Shown piece by piece: positions 36,052 through 43,575 of a stretch of DNA of 64,000 nucleotides (positions are counted from its first letter, which is position 1; each line of letters begins with the position of its first letter). The notes beneath the pieces are model-generated. The model did no database searches, was not told the origin of the DNA, and saw nothing but the letters and a program-made list of their open reading frames with translations. The DNA is from Parerythrobacter_A sp963761775 (GTDB taxonomy: Bacteria; Pseudomonadota; Alphaproteobacteria; Sphingomonadales; Sphingomonadaceae), in contig CAVXIF010000003.1 in assembly GCA_963761775.1 (NCBI GenBank), forward strand, positions 124,001 to 188,000, written 5' to 3'. The position numbers were made by a program, and so were the translations under genes.

Positions 36052-37415
36052 CCTTCCCGACCTATTTCGAAGCCTTCGATGCCAAACAGATGCTGCGCGA
36101 CTATCCGGTCGGCGCGGAGTTCGTCTCGCGCTATCGCACCATGAGCCGGGACGAGATTTTCGCCATGCAGGACGCCCGGTTCCGCACGCTGATGCAGCGC
36201 GGCTGGCAGGTGCCGTTCTACCAGCGGCTATGGGGTGCCAAAGGCATCGAGGCGGGCGACATTCGCGGGCTGGCCGATATCGTGAAGCTGCCGGTGTACG
36301 ACAAGACCGACCTGATGGCCTCCATCGCCGAACATCCGCCCTATGGCGATTTTCACGGCATGGGCGCCCCGGCAACGCGCCCGCCGGTCGTCTTTCACAC
36401 CACCAGCGGCACCACCGGCAAACCACAGGTGCTGATGTTCGGGCCGAAGGGCCGCGAGGTCGGCAACCTGCTGGTCGGGCGGATGTATCGCTGGATGGGG
36501 CTGGGATCGGACGACGTGGTGCATTCGGTCTATGGTCATGGCATGATCAATGGCGGGCATTACATCCGCGAAGCAGTGACAAAGTTTACCAATTCGGTGT
36601 TCCTGAGTGCGGGCACCGGCATCGAGACACGCAGCGTCAACCAGGTGCGGCTGATGGCGGATTTTGGCGTGACCGCCATCGTCGGCTTCGTGGATTATGT
36701 CCGCAAGCTGGCCGAAACGGCGGAGGCCGAGGGGCTGTTCGACCGTATCGATATCCGCATGATTATCGGGCATTTGGGCACCGAAGACCGCGCCAGCACC
36801 GAAGACGCCTGGCACGGCGCCAAGGCCTACGACTGGTACGGCGTGGGAGACACCGGCAGCATCGCGGGCGAGGGGCCGGACCGCGACGGGCTGTATGTCT
36901 GGGAAGATGCGCACTACCTCGAACTGCTCGATATCGACAATGGCGCGCCCGTCGCGCGTGGCGACACCGGCGACATGGTGGTGACGTGCCTCTACAAGGA
37001 CGACGTCGCCCCCTGCATCCGCTTCAACACGCATGATATCACGCAACAGATGGACGGGCGGGGCGAGATCGGGTTCAACCGCATCACCGGCTTCAAGGGC
37101 CGCAGCGACAACATGGTGAAGCTGCGCGGGATAAATGTGTTCCCGCACGCCATCGGCTCCATCATCGAGAACCGCAGCGACCTGACCGGCGAATATGTTT
37201 GTCACCTGACCCGCGATGCAGCGCAGCGCGACACCATGCGGGTGACGCTGGAAAGCAGGGGCGGCAGCGATGCGGCTTCGCTTGGGGAAATGCTGAAGCA
37301 GGGGTTGGGTGTCGATGTCGAGATCGCACTGGTCGAACCGGGCGGCACGGCCTCCGCGACCGAGATCGACAAGCGCCAGAAACCGCTGCGGCTGATTGAC
37401 GAGCGCGGGGTATGA
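36048..37415 (+). CDS. PaaK-like adenylate-forming CoA ligase
   Basis: A 455-aa enzyme with the P-loop HTTSGTTGKPQVLMFGP (about residue 118), the late motif YGVGDTGSIAGEG in place of the usual YG-TE, DTGDMVVTCLYKD, and the C-terminal FKGRSDNMVKLRGINVFPHAI hinge of phenylacetate-CoA ligases. It activates an aryl or short acid to its CoA thioester with ATP. It is coupled to PrpD 2 by a 4-nt overlap. The natural acid is not obvious; the context suggests a product of the amidases. Confidence 0.88.
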   Translation: MTFPTYFEAFDAKQMLRDYPVGAEFVSRYRTMSRDEIFAMQDARFRTLMQRGWQVPFYQRLWGAKGIEAGDIRGLADIVKLPVYDKTDLMASIAEHPPYGDFHGMGAPATRPPVVFHTTSGTTGKPQVLMFGPKGREVGNLLVGRMYRWMGLGSDDVVHSVYGHGMINGGHYIREAVTKFTNSVFLSAGTGIETRSVNQVRLMADFGVTAIVGFVDYVRKLAETAEAEGLFDRIDIRMIIGHLGTEDRASTEDAWHGAKAYDWYGVGDTGSIAGEGPDRDGLYVWEDAHYLELLDIDNGAPVARGDTGDMVVTCLYKDDVAPCIRFNTHDITQQMDGRGEIGFNRITGFKGRSDNMVKLRGINVFPHAIGSIIENRSDLTGEYVCHLTRDAAQRDTMRVTLESRGGSDAASLGEMLKQGLGVDVEIALVEPGGTASATEIDKRQKPLRLIDERGV

Positions 37416-37422
37416 GGATGCA

Positions 37423-37577
37423 ATCCTTCGAGACGCTCGGACTGCGTCCTCGCTCCTCAGGACAGGCGGGCTTCGAGACGCTCGGACTGCGTCCTCGCTC
37501 CTCAGGACGAACGGGGTTTTTCGCCCGACCGTTGGTCCTGAGGAGCCGAAGCTGCAAGCTGAGGCGTCTCGAAGGAT
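37423..37577. repeat. direct and inverted repeat cluster
   Basis: Two exact 38-bp direct copies lie at 37426-37463 and 37471-37508 (core CTTCGAGACGCTCGGACTGC). A partly inverted copy at 37535-37577 restores GTCCTGAGGAGC and CGTCTCGAAGGAT. The last bases include the ATG proposed as start of the amidase. The stretch codes for nothing recognisable. This is another sphingomonad-type repeat family, distinct from those at 6.6, 9.5, 10.6 and 39.9 kb. Confidence 0.8.
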
Positions 37578-38727
37578 GACCGATCCTTACAACGCCTTTC
37601 TTTATCGCGACGAAAACGCCATCGGCGGCGAAGGTCCGCTGGCAGGCGTGACGGTGGGCGTGAAAGCCAATATCGCCGTCAAGGGCATGCCGTTCCATTC
37701 GGGTCTTGCAGCATATGAGAACCGTGTGGCCGAACGCGATGCCGACGGTCATCGTCCGGCTGCGCAAGGCCGGGGCGGCGATCGCCGGTATCCTGAACAT
37801 GGAAGAAGCGGCACTGGGGGCGAAAACCGACAACCCGCATTTCGGCGCGACGCACAACCCGCATCGCAAGGGTTTTTCACCCGGCGGATCGTCCGGCGGC
37901 AGCGGTGCGGCGGTGGCGGCGGGGCTGTGCGATGTGGCGCTGGGCACCGATACGATGGGATCGGTCCGCATTCCGGCGGCGCATTGCGGGGTCTATGGCT
38001 TCAAGCCAGCGACCGCGCGCGTAAGCCAGGACGGCCTCGATCCGGCGGACGCCTCGCTCGACGCCATCGGTCCGCTCGCGCGCAGCCTCGACATGCTGGA
38101 GCGGGTCGCGTGCGTCATATCCGACATGGGTTCGGGCAGCGGCGATTTGAAGGGCGCGACACTTGTCGGCCACGGCGTCGATACCGATGCGGCGGTTTCG
38201 CAAGCGTTCGCGAATGTTCTGGCAACACTCCCCGACGACACCGGCGGAGGCATATCTGGCCGCACCCCCTGTCGCGGGTGCGCTTCGCCGGTTTTCGCGG
38301 CGTGTCGCAGAAGCTGGCAGACCATCTTGCCGATACGCCGGACATGAGCGCACGTCTGGTGAAGTTGCTGGAATACGGACCGGCCCGCACGCCTGCGCAA
38401 GTCGCGGAAGACCATGCCATCCTGTCCGAGACACGCGACCGGGTGCTGGAGCTGGTCGATAAGCATGGCTGGCTGCTGATGCCGACCGTGCCCAACCCGC
38501 CTTTTGCCCATGCCGCGCCCGAGCCCGCCGCCCAGGCCGATTTTACCTGCCTTGCCAATATCGCCGGCCTGCCCGCCCTGTCGTTGCCGATGGGCTGGAC
38601 GCCGGACGGCCTGCCGCTGGGTGTGCAGATCGTGGCCCGCGAAGGATACGAGGCGGGGATGTTTGCGCTGGCCCGCCATCTCGATATCAAACTGGGTGCC
38701 TATCGCGCGCCGCAAAACTGGGAGTAA
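37576..38727 (+). CDS. amidase-signature family hydrolase, frameshifted
   Basis: The family Ser-Ser-Lys site is visible: the Lys in AGVTVGVKANIAVKGMPF, then GFSPGGSSGGSGAAVAAGLCDVALGTDTMGSVRIPAAHCGVYGFKPA. The C-terminus has LANIAGLPALSLPMGWTPDGLPLGVQIVA. The frame leaves the first reading near 37720 and returns near 38255, so the gene is broken twice; length after repair is about 384 aa, short for the family. The start codon lies inside a repeat element and its SD is too close, so the true start is uncertain. It would hydrolyse an amide such as the half-amide of an imide. Confidence 0.78.
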   Translation: MTDPYNAFLYRDENAIGGEGPLAGVTVGVKANIAVKGMPFHSGLAAYENRVAERDADGHRPAAQGRGGDRRYPEHGRSGTGGENRQPAFRRDAQPASQGFFTRRIVRRQRCGGGGGAVRCGAGHRYDGIGPHSGGALRGLWLQASDRARKPGRPRSGGRLARRHRSARAQPRHAGAGRVRHIRHGFGQRRFEGRDTCRPRRRYRCGGFASVRECSGNTPRRHRRRHIWPHPLSRVRFAGFRGVSQKLADHLADTPDMSARLVKLLEYGPARTPAQVAEDHAILSETRDRVLELVDKHGWLLMPTVPNPPFAHAAPEPAAQADFTCLANIAGLPALSLPMGWTPDGLPLGVQIVAREGYEAGMFALARHLDIKLGAYRAPQNWE

Positions 38728-38731
38728 GACC

Positions 38732-39040
38732 ATGCGGATTATCGTTCTGTTCGACCTGAAAAAGGGCGTCAGCATTGCCGAATACGAGGAATGGGCGAAG
38801 ACTCGCGATATTCCCGGCGTCAATGCGCTGGGGTCCGTCACCGGTTTCACCATCCACAAGGCAACCGGCGTATTCGGCGACGATGCCGCCACACCGCCGC
38901 ATCAGTATTTCGAGATCATAGATATCGACACGATGGACGGCTTCGTCGCGGACATTTCCACCGACGAGTTCCAGGCAGCTGCCGCGCCGTTCCAGGACTA
39001 TGCCGACAATCCCGTCTTCGTGCTGACCGAAGACCTGTGA
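38732..39040 (+). CDS. REDY/HapK-like small protein
   Basis: A 102-aa protein: MRIIVLFDLKKGVSIAEYEEWAKTRDIPGVNAL followed by a two-strand region (FEIIDIDTMDGFVADISTDEFQ). It matches my memory of the REDY-like HapK family, a ferredoxin-like dimer first noted in a prodigiosin gene cluster. It is 4 nt downstream of the amidase, and its stop overlaps the SDR start (TGATG). No catalytic motif is known. It is the sort of small ABM-like protein often seen beside degradation enzymes. Confidence 0.7.
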   Translation: MRIIVLFDLKKGVSIAEYEEWAKTRDIPGVNALGSVTGFTIHKATGVFGDDAATPPHQYFEIIDIDTMDGFVADISTDEFQAAAAPFQDYADNPVFVLTEDL

Positions 39041-39855
39041 TGGGCGGTCGGTTTGCTGGCAAGACGATCGTCGTCACCGGTTCGGGCAAGGACAAGGGGC
39101 TGGGGCAGGGCATCCTGCGCGCCTTTGCGGCGGAGGGCGCGAATTGCGTCGTCTCCGACCGCACCATCGATGCCGAGGCCGAAGCGGTGGCCGACGATTT
39201 GCGCGAACACGGCGGCGAGGTCGCGACCATCGCCTGCGATGTGGCCGACGTGGCGCAATGCAGAGCGCTCGTCGCGCAGGCAGTCGAGAGGTTTGGCAGC
39301 GTCGACGTGTTCGTCAACAATGCGGGCATCGGGTTCAAGATGAAGCCGCTGCTGGAGGTCGATACGGCGGCGGAGTGGGACCAGGTGCTGGCGGTGAACC
39401 TGTCGGGTGCGTTTTACTGCACGCAGGCGGCGGCGCGGCAGATGGTCGAGCAAGCCAAGAACGGGAAACGCGGCGGGCGCATCGTCAACATCGCCAGCCA
39501 GGCGGCCAAGACCGGCTTTCCGCATCTGCCAGCCTATGTTTCGTCCAAGCACGGCATGGTCGGCCTGACCCGCGCCAGCGCCGTGGAGCTGGGCGGACAC
39601 GGCATCACCGTCAACGCGATTTGTCCCAATCACGTGACCACCGCGCTGGGCGCGAAGCAGAACGCCTATTTCGCCGAACTGCTGGGGTTCGACACGGTCG
39701 AGGCGTATCTCGCCAACATGGCCGCGAAGAACCCGATGGGCCGCCCCGGCCTGCCCGCCGACACGGCGGCGGCATGCCTGTGGCTGGCAAGCGAGGAAGC
39801 GGGCTACATCACCGGCGAGGCGCTGAATGTGAGCGGCGGCGAGGAAATGCATTGA
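39040..39855 (+). CDS. short-chain dehydrogenase/reductase
   Basis: A 271-aa classical SDR: TGSGKDKGLGQG (cofactor loop), CDVAD, NNAGIGFKM, catalytic Ser in IVNIASQAAKTG, Tyr and Lys in PAYVSSKHGM, and the C-terminal GEALNVSGGEEMH. The first Gly motif is one residue longer than usual (SGKDKGLG), a variation seen in some SDRs. It oxidises or reduces a hydroxyl/keto group with NAD(P) in the cytoplasm, coupled to the HapK-like gene. Confidence 0.88.
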   Translation: MGGRFAGKTIVVTGSGKDKGLGQGILRAFAAEGANCVVSDRTIDAEAEAVADDLREHGGEVATIACDVADVAQCRALVAQAVERFGSVDVFVNNAGIGFKMKPLLEVDTAAEWDQVLAVNLSGAFYCTQAAARQMVEQAKNGKRGGRIVNIASQAAKTGFPHLPAYVSSKHGMVGLTRASAVELGGHGITVNAICPNHVTTALGAKQNAYFAELLGFDTVEAYLANMAAKNPMGRPGLPADTAAACLWLASEEAGYITGEALNVSGGEEMH

Positions 39856-39866
39856 TCTTGCGGATC

Positions 39867-39946
39867 GGTGCCGGCCCTCTCCCCCTCCCGACCACCCGAT
39901 GATCCCATATGGTATGGGTGGTCGGGAGGGGGAGAGGGCCGGCACC
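39867..39946. repeat. 31-bp perfect inverted repeat
   Basis: Arms 39867-39897 and 39916-39946 are exact reverse complements (core CCCTCTCCCCCTCCCGACC) with an 18-nt loop that itself contains CCATATGG. This is the longest perfect palindrome in the window. It lies between the SDR stop and NodB-fold gene 3, where it would act as a very strong terminator or RNA hairpin. Confidence 0.9.
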
Positions 39947-39976
39947 GCCCGAGCGTTAGCGAGCTAGGAATACACC

Positions 39977-40840
39977 ATGAAAGAAGAACGGATCGACTGG
40001 CCCGATGGCGCGAAGATGGCGCTGAGCATCGTCGTCAATGTCGAGGAAGGCAGCGAGATGACCATCGCGCGCGGCGATCGCGGGATGGAGCCGGTGGACG
40101 AGCTGGGTGTCTTCGTGAAATCGAAGATGCGCAATTATTCCAACGAGAGCAATTACCTTTACGGCATCAAGGCAGGCGCGCCGCGCATCGTCAAATTGCT
40201 GCGCGAATACGACATCATGGCGAGCTGGACCGTGGCGGCGCTGGCGCTGGAAAACCATCCGGAGATCGCCGCCGCTCTCGTCGATCTGGGCCATGAACCG
40301 GTCAGCCACGGCTGGCGCTGGGTGCACCAGTTCAAGATGGACGAGGACGAGGAGCGCGCCTTCATCCGCAAGGCGGTGGCCAGCATCGAAAAGACGTGCG
40401 GCGTGCGGCCCTATGGCTGGCTGAGCCGGTATCTGCTGACCGACAATACGCGGCGTCTCTTGCAGGAGGAGGGCTTCACGTATCACATGGATGATTACAG
40501 CGGCGACGTGCCGTTCTGGGATCGCGAGACGACCGGCACCCCGATGTGCATCGTGCCGTACCAGCTCGACAATAACGACATGAAGATGTGGACCGACCCC
40601 GCCTTCACCCCGCACCAGTGGCTCGATTATGCCAAGGCCAATTTCGACCAGGTCTATGCCGAAGGCGCGGCGGGTCATCCGAAGATGATGAGCCTCGGCT
40701 TGCATCTGCGTATTATCGGGCGACCGGGGCGCATCTGGGCGCTGGACGAGTTCTTCAGGCACGTCCGCGCGCATGACGGGGTGTGGGTCACGACGCGCAA
40801 GGCGATTGCCGAGCACTTTATGAAGCAGCATCCGGCATGA
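39977..40840 (+). CDS. NodB-fold hydrolase 3 (imidase/allantoinase-like)
   Basis: 287 aa. The first motif is MALSIVVNVEEGSEMTI. Motif 2 is LGHEPVSHGWRWVHQF, motif 3 RPYGWLSRYLL and the last motif MSLGLHLRIIGRPGRI. As in paralogues 1 and 2, the second metal His is absent (SHGWRW), so a metal-independent cyclic-amide hydrolase is the better reading. It keeps the long central insertion with DVPFWDRETTGTPMCIVPY. It overlaps the enoyl-CoA hydratase start by 4 nt and heads a unit of five genes. Confidence 0.85.
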   Translation: MKEERIDWPDGAKMALSIVVNVEEGSEMTIARGDRGMEPVDELGVFVKSKMRNYSNESNYLYGIKAGAPRIVKLLREYDIMASWTVAALALENHPEIAAALVDLGHEPVSHGWRWVHQFKMDEDEERAFIRKAVASIEKTCGVRPYGWLSRYLLTDNTRRLLQEEGFTYHMDDYSGDVPFWDRETTGTPMCIVPYQLDNNDMKMWTDPAFTPHQWLDYAKANFDQVYAEGAAGHPKMMSLGLHLRIIGRPGRIWALDEFFRHVRAHDGVWVTTRKAIAEHFMKQHPA

Positions 40841-41616
40841 ACCTGCGGCTGCAACATGATGGCGCAACAACGCATCTGCTGATCGACCGCGCGGCGAAGC
40901 GCAATGCGTTCGACATGGCGATGTGGCAGGCGTTGCCCGGACTGCTGGACGAAGCGGCGGCGCGCAGCGAATGCCGCCTGCTGATCGTGCGCGCAGCGCA
41001 AGAGGGTGCGTTCTGCGCCGGGGCCGATATCCGCGAATTGCTGGCGAACAGGGACGATGCCGCATGGCGCGCGGAAAACCAGCGGGCGATCAATCATGTG
41101 CAGCATACGCTGGCGCGCTTCGTGCTGCCGACGATTGCCTTCATCGACGGCGATTGCGTCGGCGGCGGATGCGGTATCGCGCTGGCGTGCGACATGCGGG
41201 TGGCGACGACACGGGCGCGGTTCGGGATTACACCCGCGAAACTCGGTCTGGTCTATCCGCTGCACGATGTGAAGCTGCTGGTCGATCTGGTCGGACCGGG
41301 ACAGGCGCGGCGTATTCTGTATACCGGCGCGCTGGTCGATGCGCAGGAAGCGCTGCGGATCGGCTTGATCGAAACCATCGCCCCCGATGCAAGCGAATTT
41401 GCCGATGCCATTCTCGCCGCCAGCCCGCATTCGGTGCGCGAGACCAAGCGGTTCGTGCGGCGGGTGCTGGACGGACAGGTTGTCGACGATAACGAAACGA
41501 AACGCATTTTTGCCGAAGCGTTCGAAGGACGTGATTTCGCCGAAGGCACCGCTGCCTTCATCGAGAAGCGCCGTCCTGATTTCGGGCCCGACTTCGGACC
41601 GGAGTGTGGCGCATGA
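40837..41616 (+). CDS. enoyl-CoA hydratase/isomerase family protein
   Basis: A 259-aa crotonase-fold protein. The oxyanion-hole loops are CAGADIRELLANRD (about residue 67) and IDGDCVGGGCGIALACDMRVATTRARFGITPAKLGLVYP. The last region (LTGALVDAQEALRIGLIE-like) is normal. In the position of the second catalytic Glu of hydratases it has Leu-Val-Tyr, so isomerase, hydrolase or lyase activity is as likely as hydration. The gene is coupled to NodB-fold hydrolase 3. Confidence 0.85.
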   Translation: MNLRLQHDGATTHLLIDRAAKRNAFDMAMWQALPGLLDEAAARSECRLLIVRAAQEGAFCAGADIRELLANRDDAAWRAENQRAINHVQHTLARFVLPTIAFIDGDCVGGGCGIALACDMRVATTRARFGITPAKLGLVYPLHDVKLLVDLVGPGQARRILYTGALVDAQEALRIGLIETIAPDASEFADAILAASPHSVRETKRFVRRVLDGQVVDDNETKRIFAEAFEGRDFAEGTAAFIEKRRPDFGPDFGPECGA

Positions 41617-42512
41617 CTGTATCGCACGGCACCATCCTTGGCGGTCTCTCGACCGTCCCCGACCTTCCGCTTGCACTGGCGGCTTACCGCGATACGCTGG
41701 GCCTCAAACTGGTGGAGCAGGGCGCGCTGGATGCGAGCCTTGCGGCAAGCTGGGGGTGTGTGGCGAATGCCGGGGCGCGTTATGCTACGCTGCAACCGCA
41801 GAGCGGGGCCGAGTGCTGGATGCGGCTGGTCGAACAGCCCGCCCATTCCGAGTTCAAACCGACGCGCAGCTATGGCTGGGCCGCGTTCGAATGCACGGTG
41901 CAGGATGTGTGGAACTGGCCCGACAGGCTGCCGCCCGACCACTTCGAAATCGTCGGTCCGCCCAAGGAAATTACCGGTATCGAGCCTGCCTTCATTCCGA
42001 TGCAGGTGCTGGGACCGGGGCGAGAGATGGTATATTTGAACGAAGTGCTGCGCGACATGCCTGGGTCCGACTTGCCGCGCGCCGTCTCGCCGGTGGACCG
42101 CATCTTCATCTGCGTGCTGGCGACGCCCGACCGCGACAGGACGGTGGCGTGGTATGTCGATGCGCTGGGACTGGATCGCGGGGCCGATTTCACGATCCCC
42201 TATTCGATGATCAACAACGCCTTCGGCCTGCCCGCAGATACGCTGACCACGCTGACGATGGTGTCTGCGGGGCGGATGCCGGTGGTCGAGGTGGACGATT
42301 ATCCGGAATCGACGACCGGGCGGCCACGCCATGACGGGCACTTGCCGCCCGGCAATGCGCTGGTGACACTCGCGGTGGAAAGCCTCGACCGGTGCAATGC
42401 GGAATGGATCGCGCAACCGGCGGAACGCGCAGGCGCTTTATACGAGGGGCGGCGGGCGGCGACGGCTATCGGCCCTGCCGGAGAATTGCTCGAACTGGTG
42501 GAGATTGCGTGA
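41613..42512 (+). CDS. two-domain VOC protein (cytoplasmic)
   Basis: 299 aa from ATG 41613 (4-nt overlap with the crotonase gene). The first domain reads TILGGLSTVPDLPLALAAYRDTLGLKLVEQG, the second DRIFICVLATPDRDRTVAWYVDALGLDRG, ending AIGPAGELLELVEI. The pattern suits a lyase or dioxygenase of the vicinal oxygen chelate superfamily. There is no signal peptide, unlike the other two VOC proteins here. The substrate is unknown. Confidence 0.8.
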   Translation: MTVSHGTILGGLSTVPDLPLALAAYRDTLGLKLVEQGALDASLAASWGCVANAGARYATLQPQSGAECWMRLVEQPAHSEFKPTRSYGWAAFECTVQDVWNWPDRLPPDHFEIVGPPKEITGIEPAFIPMQVLGPGREMVYLNEVLRDMPGSDLPRAVSPVDRIFICVLATPDRDRTVAWYVDALGLDRGADFTIPYSMINNAFGLPADTLTTLTMVSAGRMPVVEVDDYPESTTGRPRHDGHLPPGNALVTLAVESLDRCNAEWIAQPAERAGALYEGRRAATAIGPAGELLELVEIA

Positions 42513-43267
42513 TGCGTTGGCTTGCCGGACTGCTGATGCTTGTTTTCGCGGCGACGGCACAGGCCGCGTCCGATCCGCCGCGCGCCATTATCGAACAGGC
42601 CATCGCGGCGCATGGCGGGGAGGGCTGGCTGGAACCTGGCACGCTGGTCCTAAGCGGGTCCGCCACCTTCTACGCACCCGACAGCGCCGATCCGCGCCGC
42701 ACTGCCGACGATTACCGCATGTGGCGCGTGATGGACCCGGACCGGCAATCGGCACACGGGGCCGACGGCAAGGTCCGCATCGTCGCGCGCGATGGCGACG
42801 ATATCGTGTTCGAAGTCGGCTATGACGGCGAGACGACCTGGACCGAACGCGGCATCATGCCCAAGGACCAGGCGGACGCCTATTGGGCCAGCAATTTCGG
42901 CTTCGGCATCATCCGTTCGGCGCTCGATACCGGCTTCACGCTGGAGGCGGTGCCGCCGCGCGATCATGGCGGTGCCCTGATCGATCTGGTCCGCATCATC
43001 GACCCGCAGGGCCAGGTGACGCTGTTCGGCTTCGACCGCGAAAGCCGCTTCATCCGCTACATGGCGTTCGACAGCCCGCGCGGGTTTCACGAACGCCATT
43101 ACGACGATTTCGTCCGTATACCGCAGACCGGCGGCGGCTCCGGCTGGGTGCAGGCGCGCAAGGTCACGCTGTTCTATGACGGGGTGCGCAGCAACACCGT
43201 GCAGTGGCGCGAGGTGACGGTGGGCGAACCGATAGACGCCAGCGTTTTCGCACCGCCTGCACGGTGA
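42512..43267 (+). CDS. periplasmic protein of unknown function (251 aa)
   Basis: A signal peptide (MRWLAGLLMLVFAATAQAA) is followed by a beta-rich domain: IIEQAIAAHGGEGWLEPGTLVLSGSATFYAP, YRMWRVMDPDRQSAHGADGKVRI and FGFDRESRFIRYM. The AAHGGE start and the alternating strands resemble LolA/LppX-fold proteins, as in outer-membrane lipoprotein sorting, but this is a guess. Its start follows the VOC stop directly, and its stop overlaps the GTG of the next gene. Confidence 0.6.
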   Translation: MRWLAGLLMLVFAATAQAASDPPRAIIEQAIAAHGGEGWLEPGTLVLSGSATFYAPDSADPRRTADDYRMWRVMDPDRQSAHGADGKVRIVARDGDDIVFEVGYDGETTWTERGIMPKDQADAYWASNFGFGIIRSALDTGFTLEAVPPRDHGGALIDLVRIIDPQGQVTLFGFDRESRFIRYMAFDSPRGFHERHYDDFVRIPQTGGGSGWVQARKVTLFYDGVRSNTVQWREVTVGEPIDASVFAPPAR

Positions 43268-43563
43268 GGCTTTTCGCCATCCACTGCCGCGACGCGGATG
43301 ACAGCGCTGCCTTGCGCCAGCGGCACTTGCAGGCGCATCTCGACCATGTGGCGGCCAACATCGAACGTTACGCCGTTGCCGGACCGCTGAAAGATGGCGC
43401 GGCCACGGTCGGTTCGCTGCTGATAGTTCGCGCCGAGAATGAAGAAGACGCCGCCGTCTTCCACGCCACCGATCCCTACACCAAGGCGGGCGTCTGGCAG
43501 TCGCCCCGGATCGAGATGTTCAGCGCCGTCGCGGGCGAATGGGTTGGCGGGACCAGCTGGTAG
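43264..43563 (+). CDS. YCII-related domain protein
   Basis: A 99-aa protein starting with GTG at 43264 (GTGA overlap). It reads MRLFAIHCRDADDSAALRQRHLQAHLDHV, then GPLKDGAATVGSLLIVRAENEEDAAVFHATDPYTKAGVW. The His and the Ala-Asp-Pro-Tyr region match YCII domains. Related proteins dehalogenate or bind small aromatic compounds, but most have no known role. Last gene of the unit that begins with NodB-fold hydrolase 3. Confidence 0.82.
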   Translation: MRLFAIHCRDADDSAALRQRHLQAHLDHVAANIERYAVAGPLKDGAATVGSLLIVRAENEEDAAVFHATDPYTKAGVWQSPRIEMFSAVAGEWVGGTSW

Positions 43564-43575
43564 CGGTTCGCCGCG

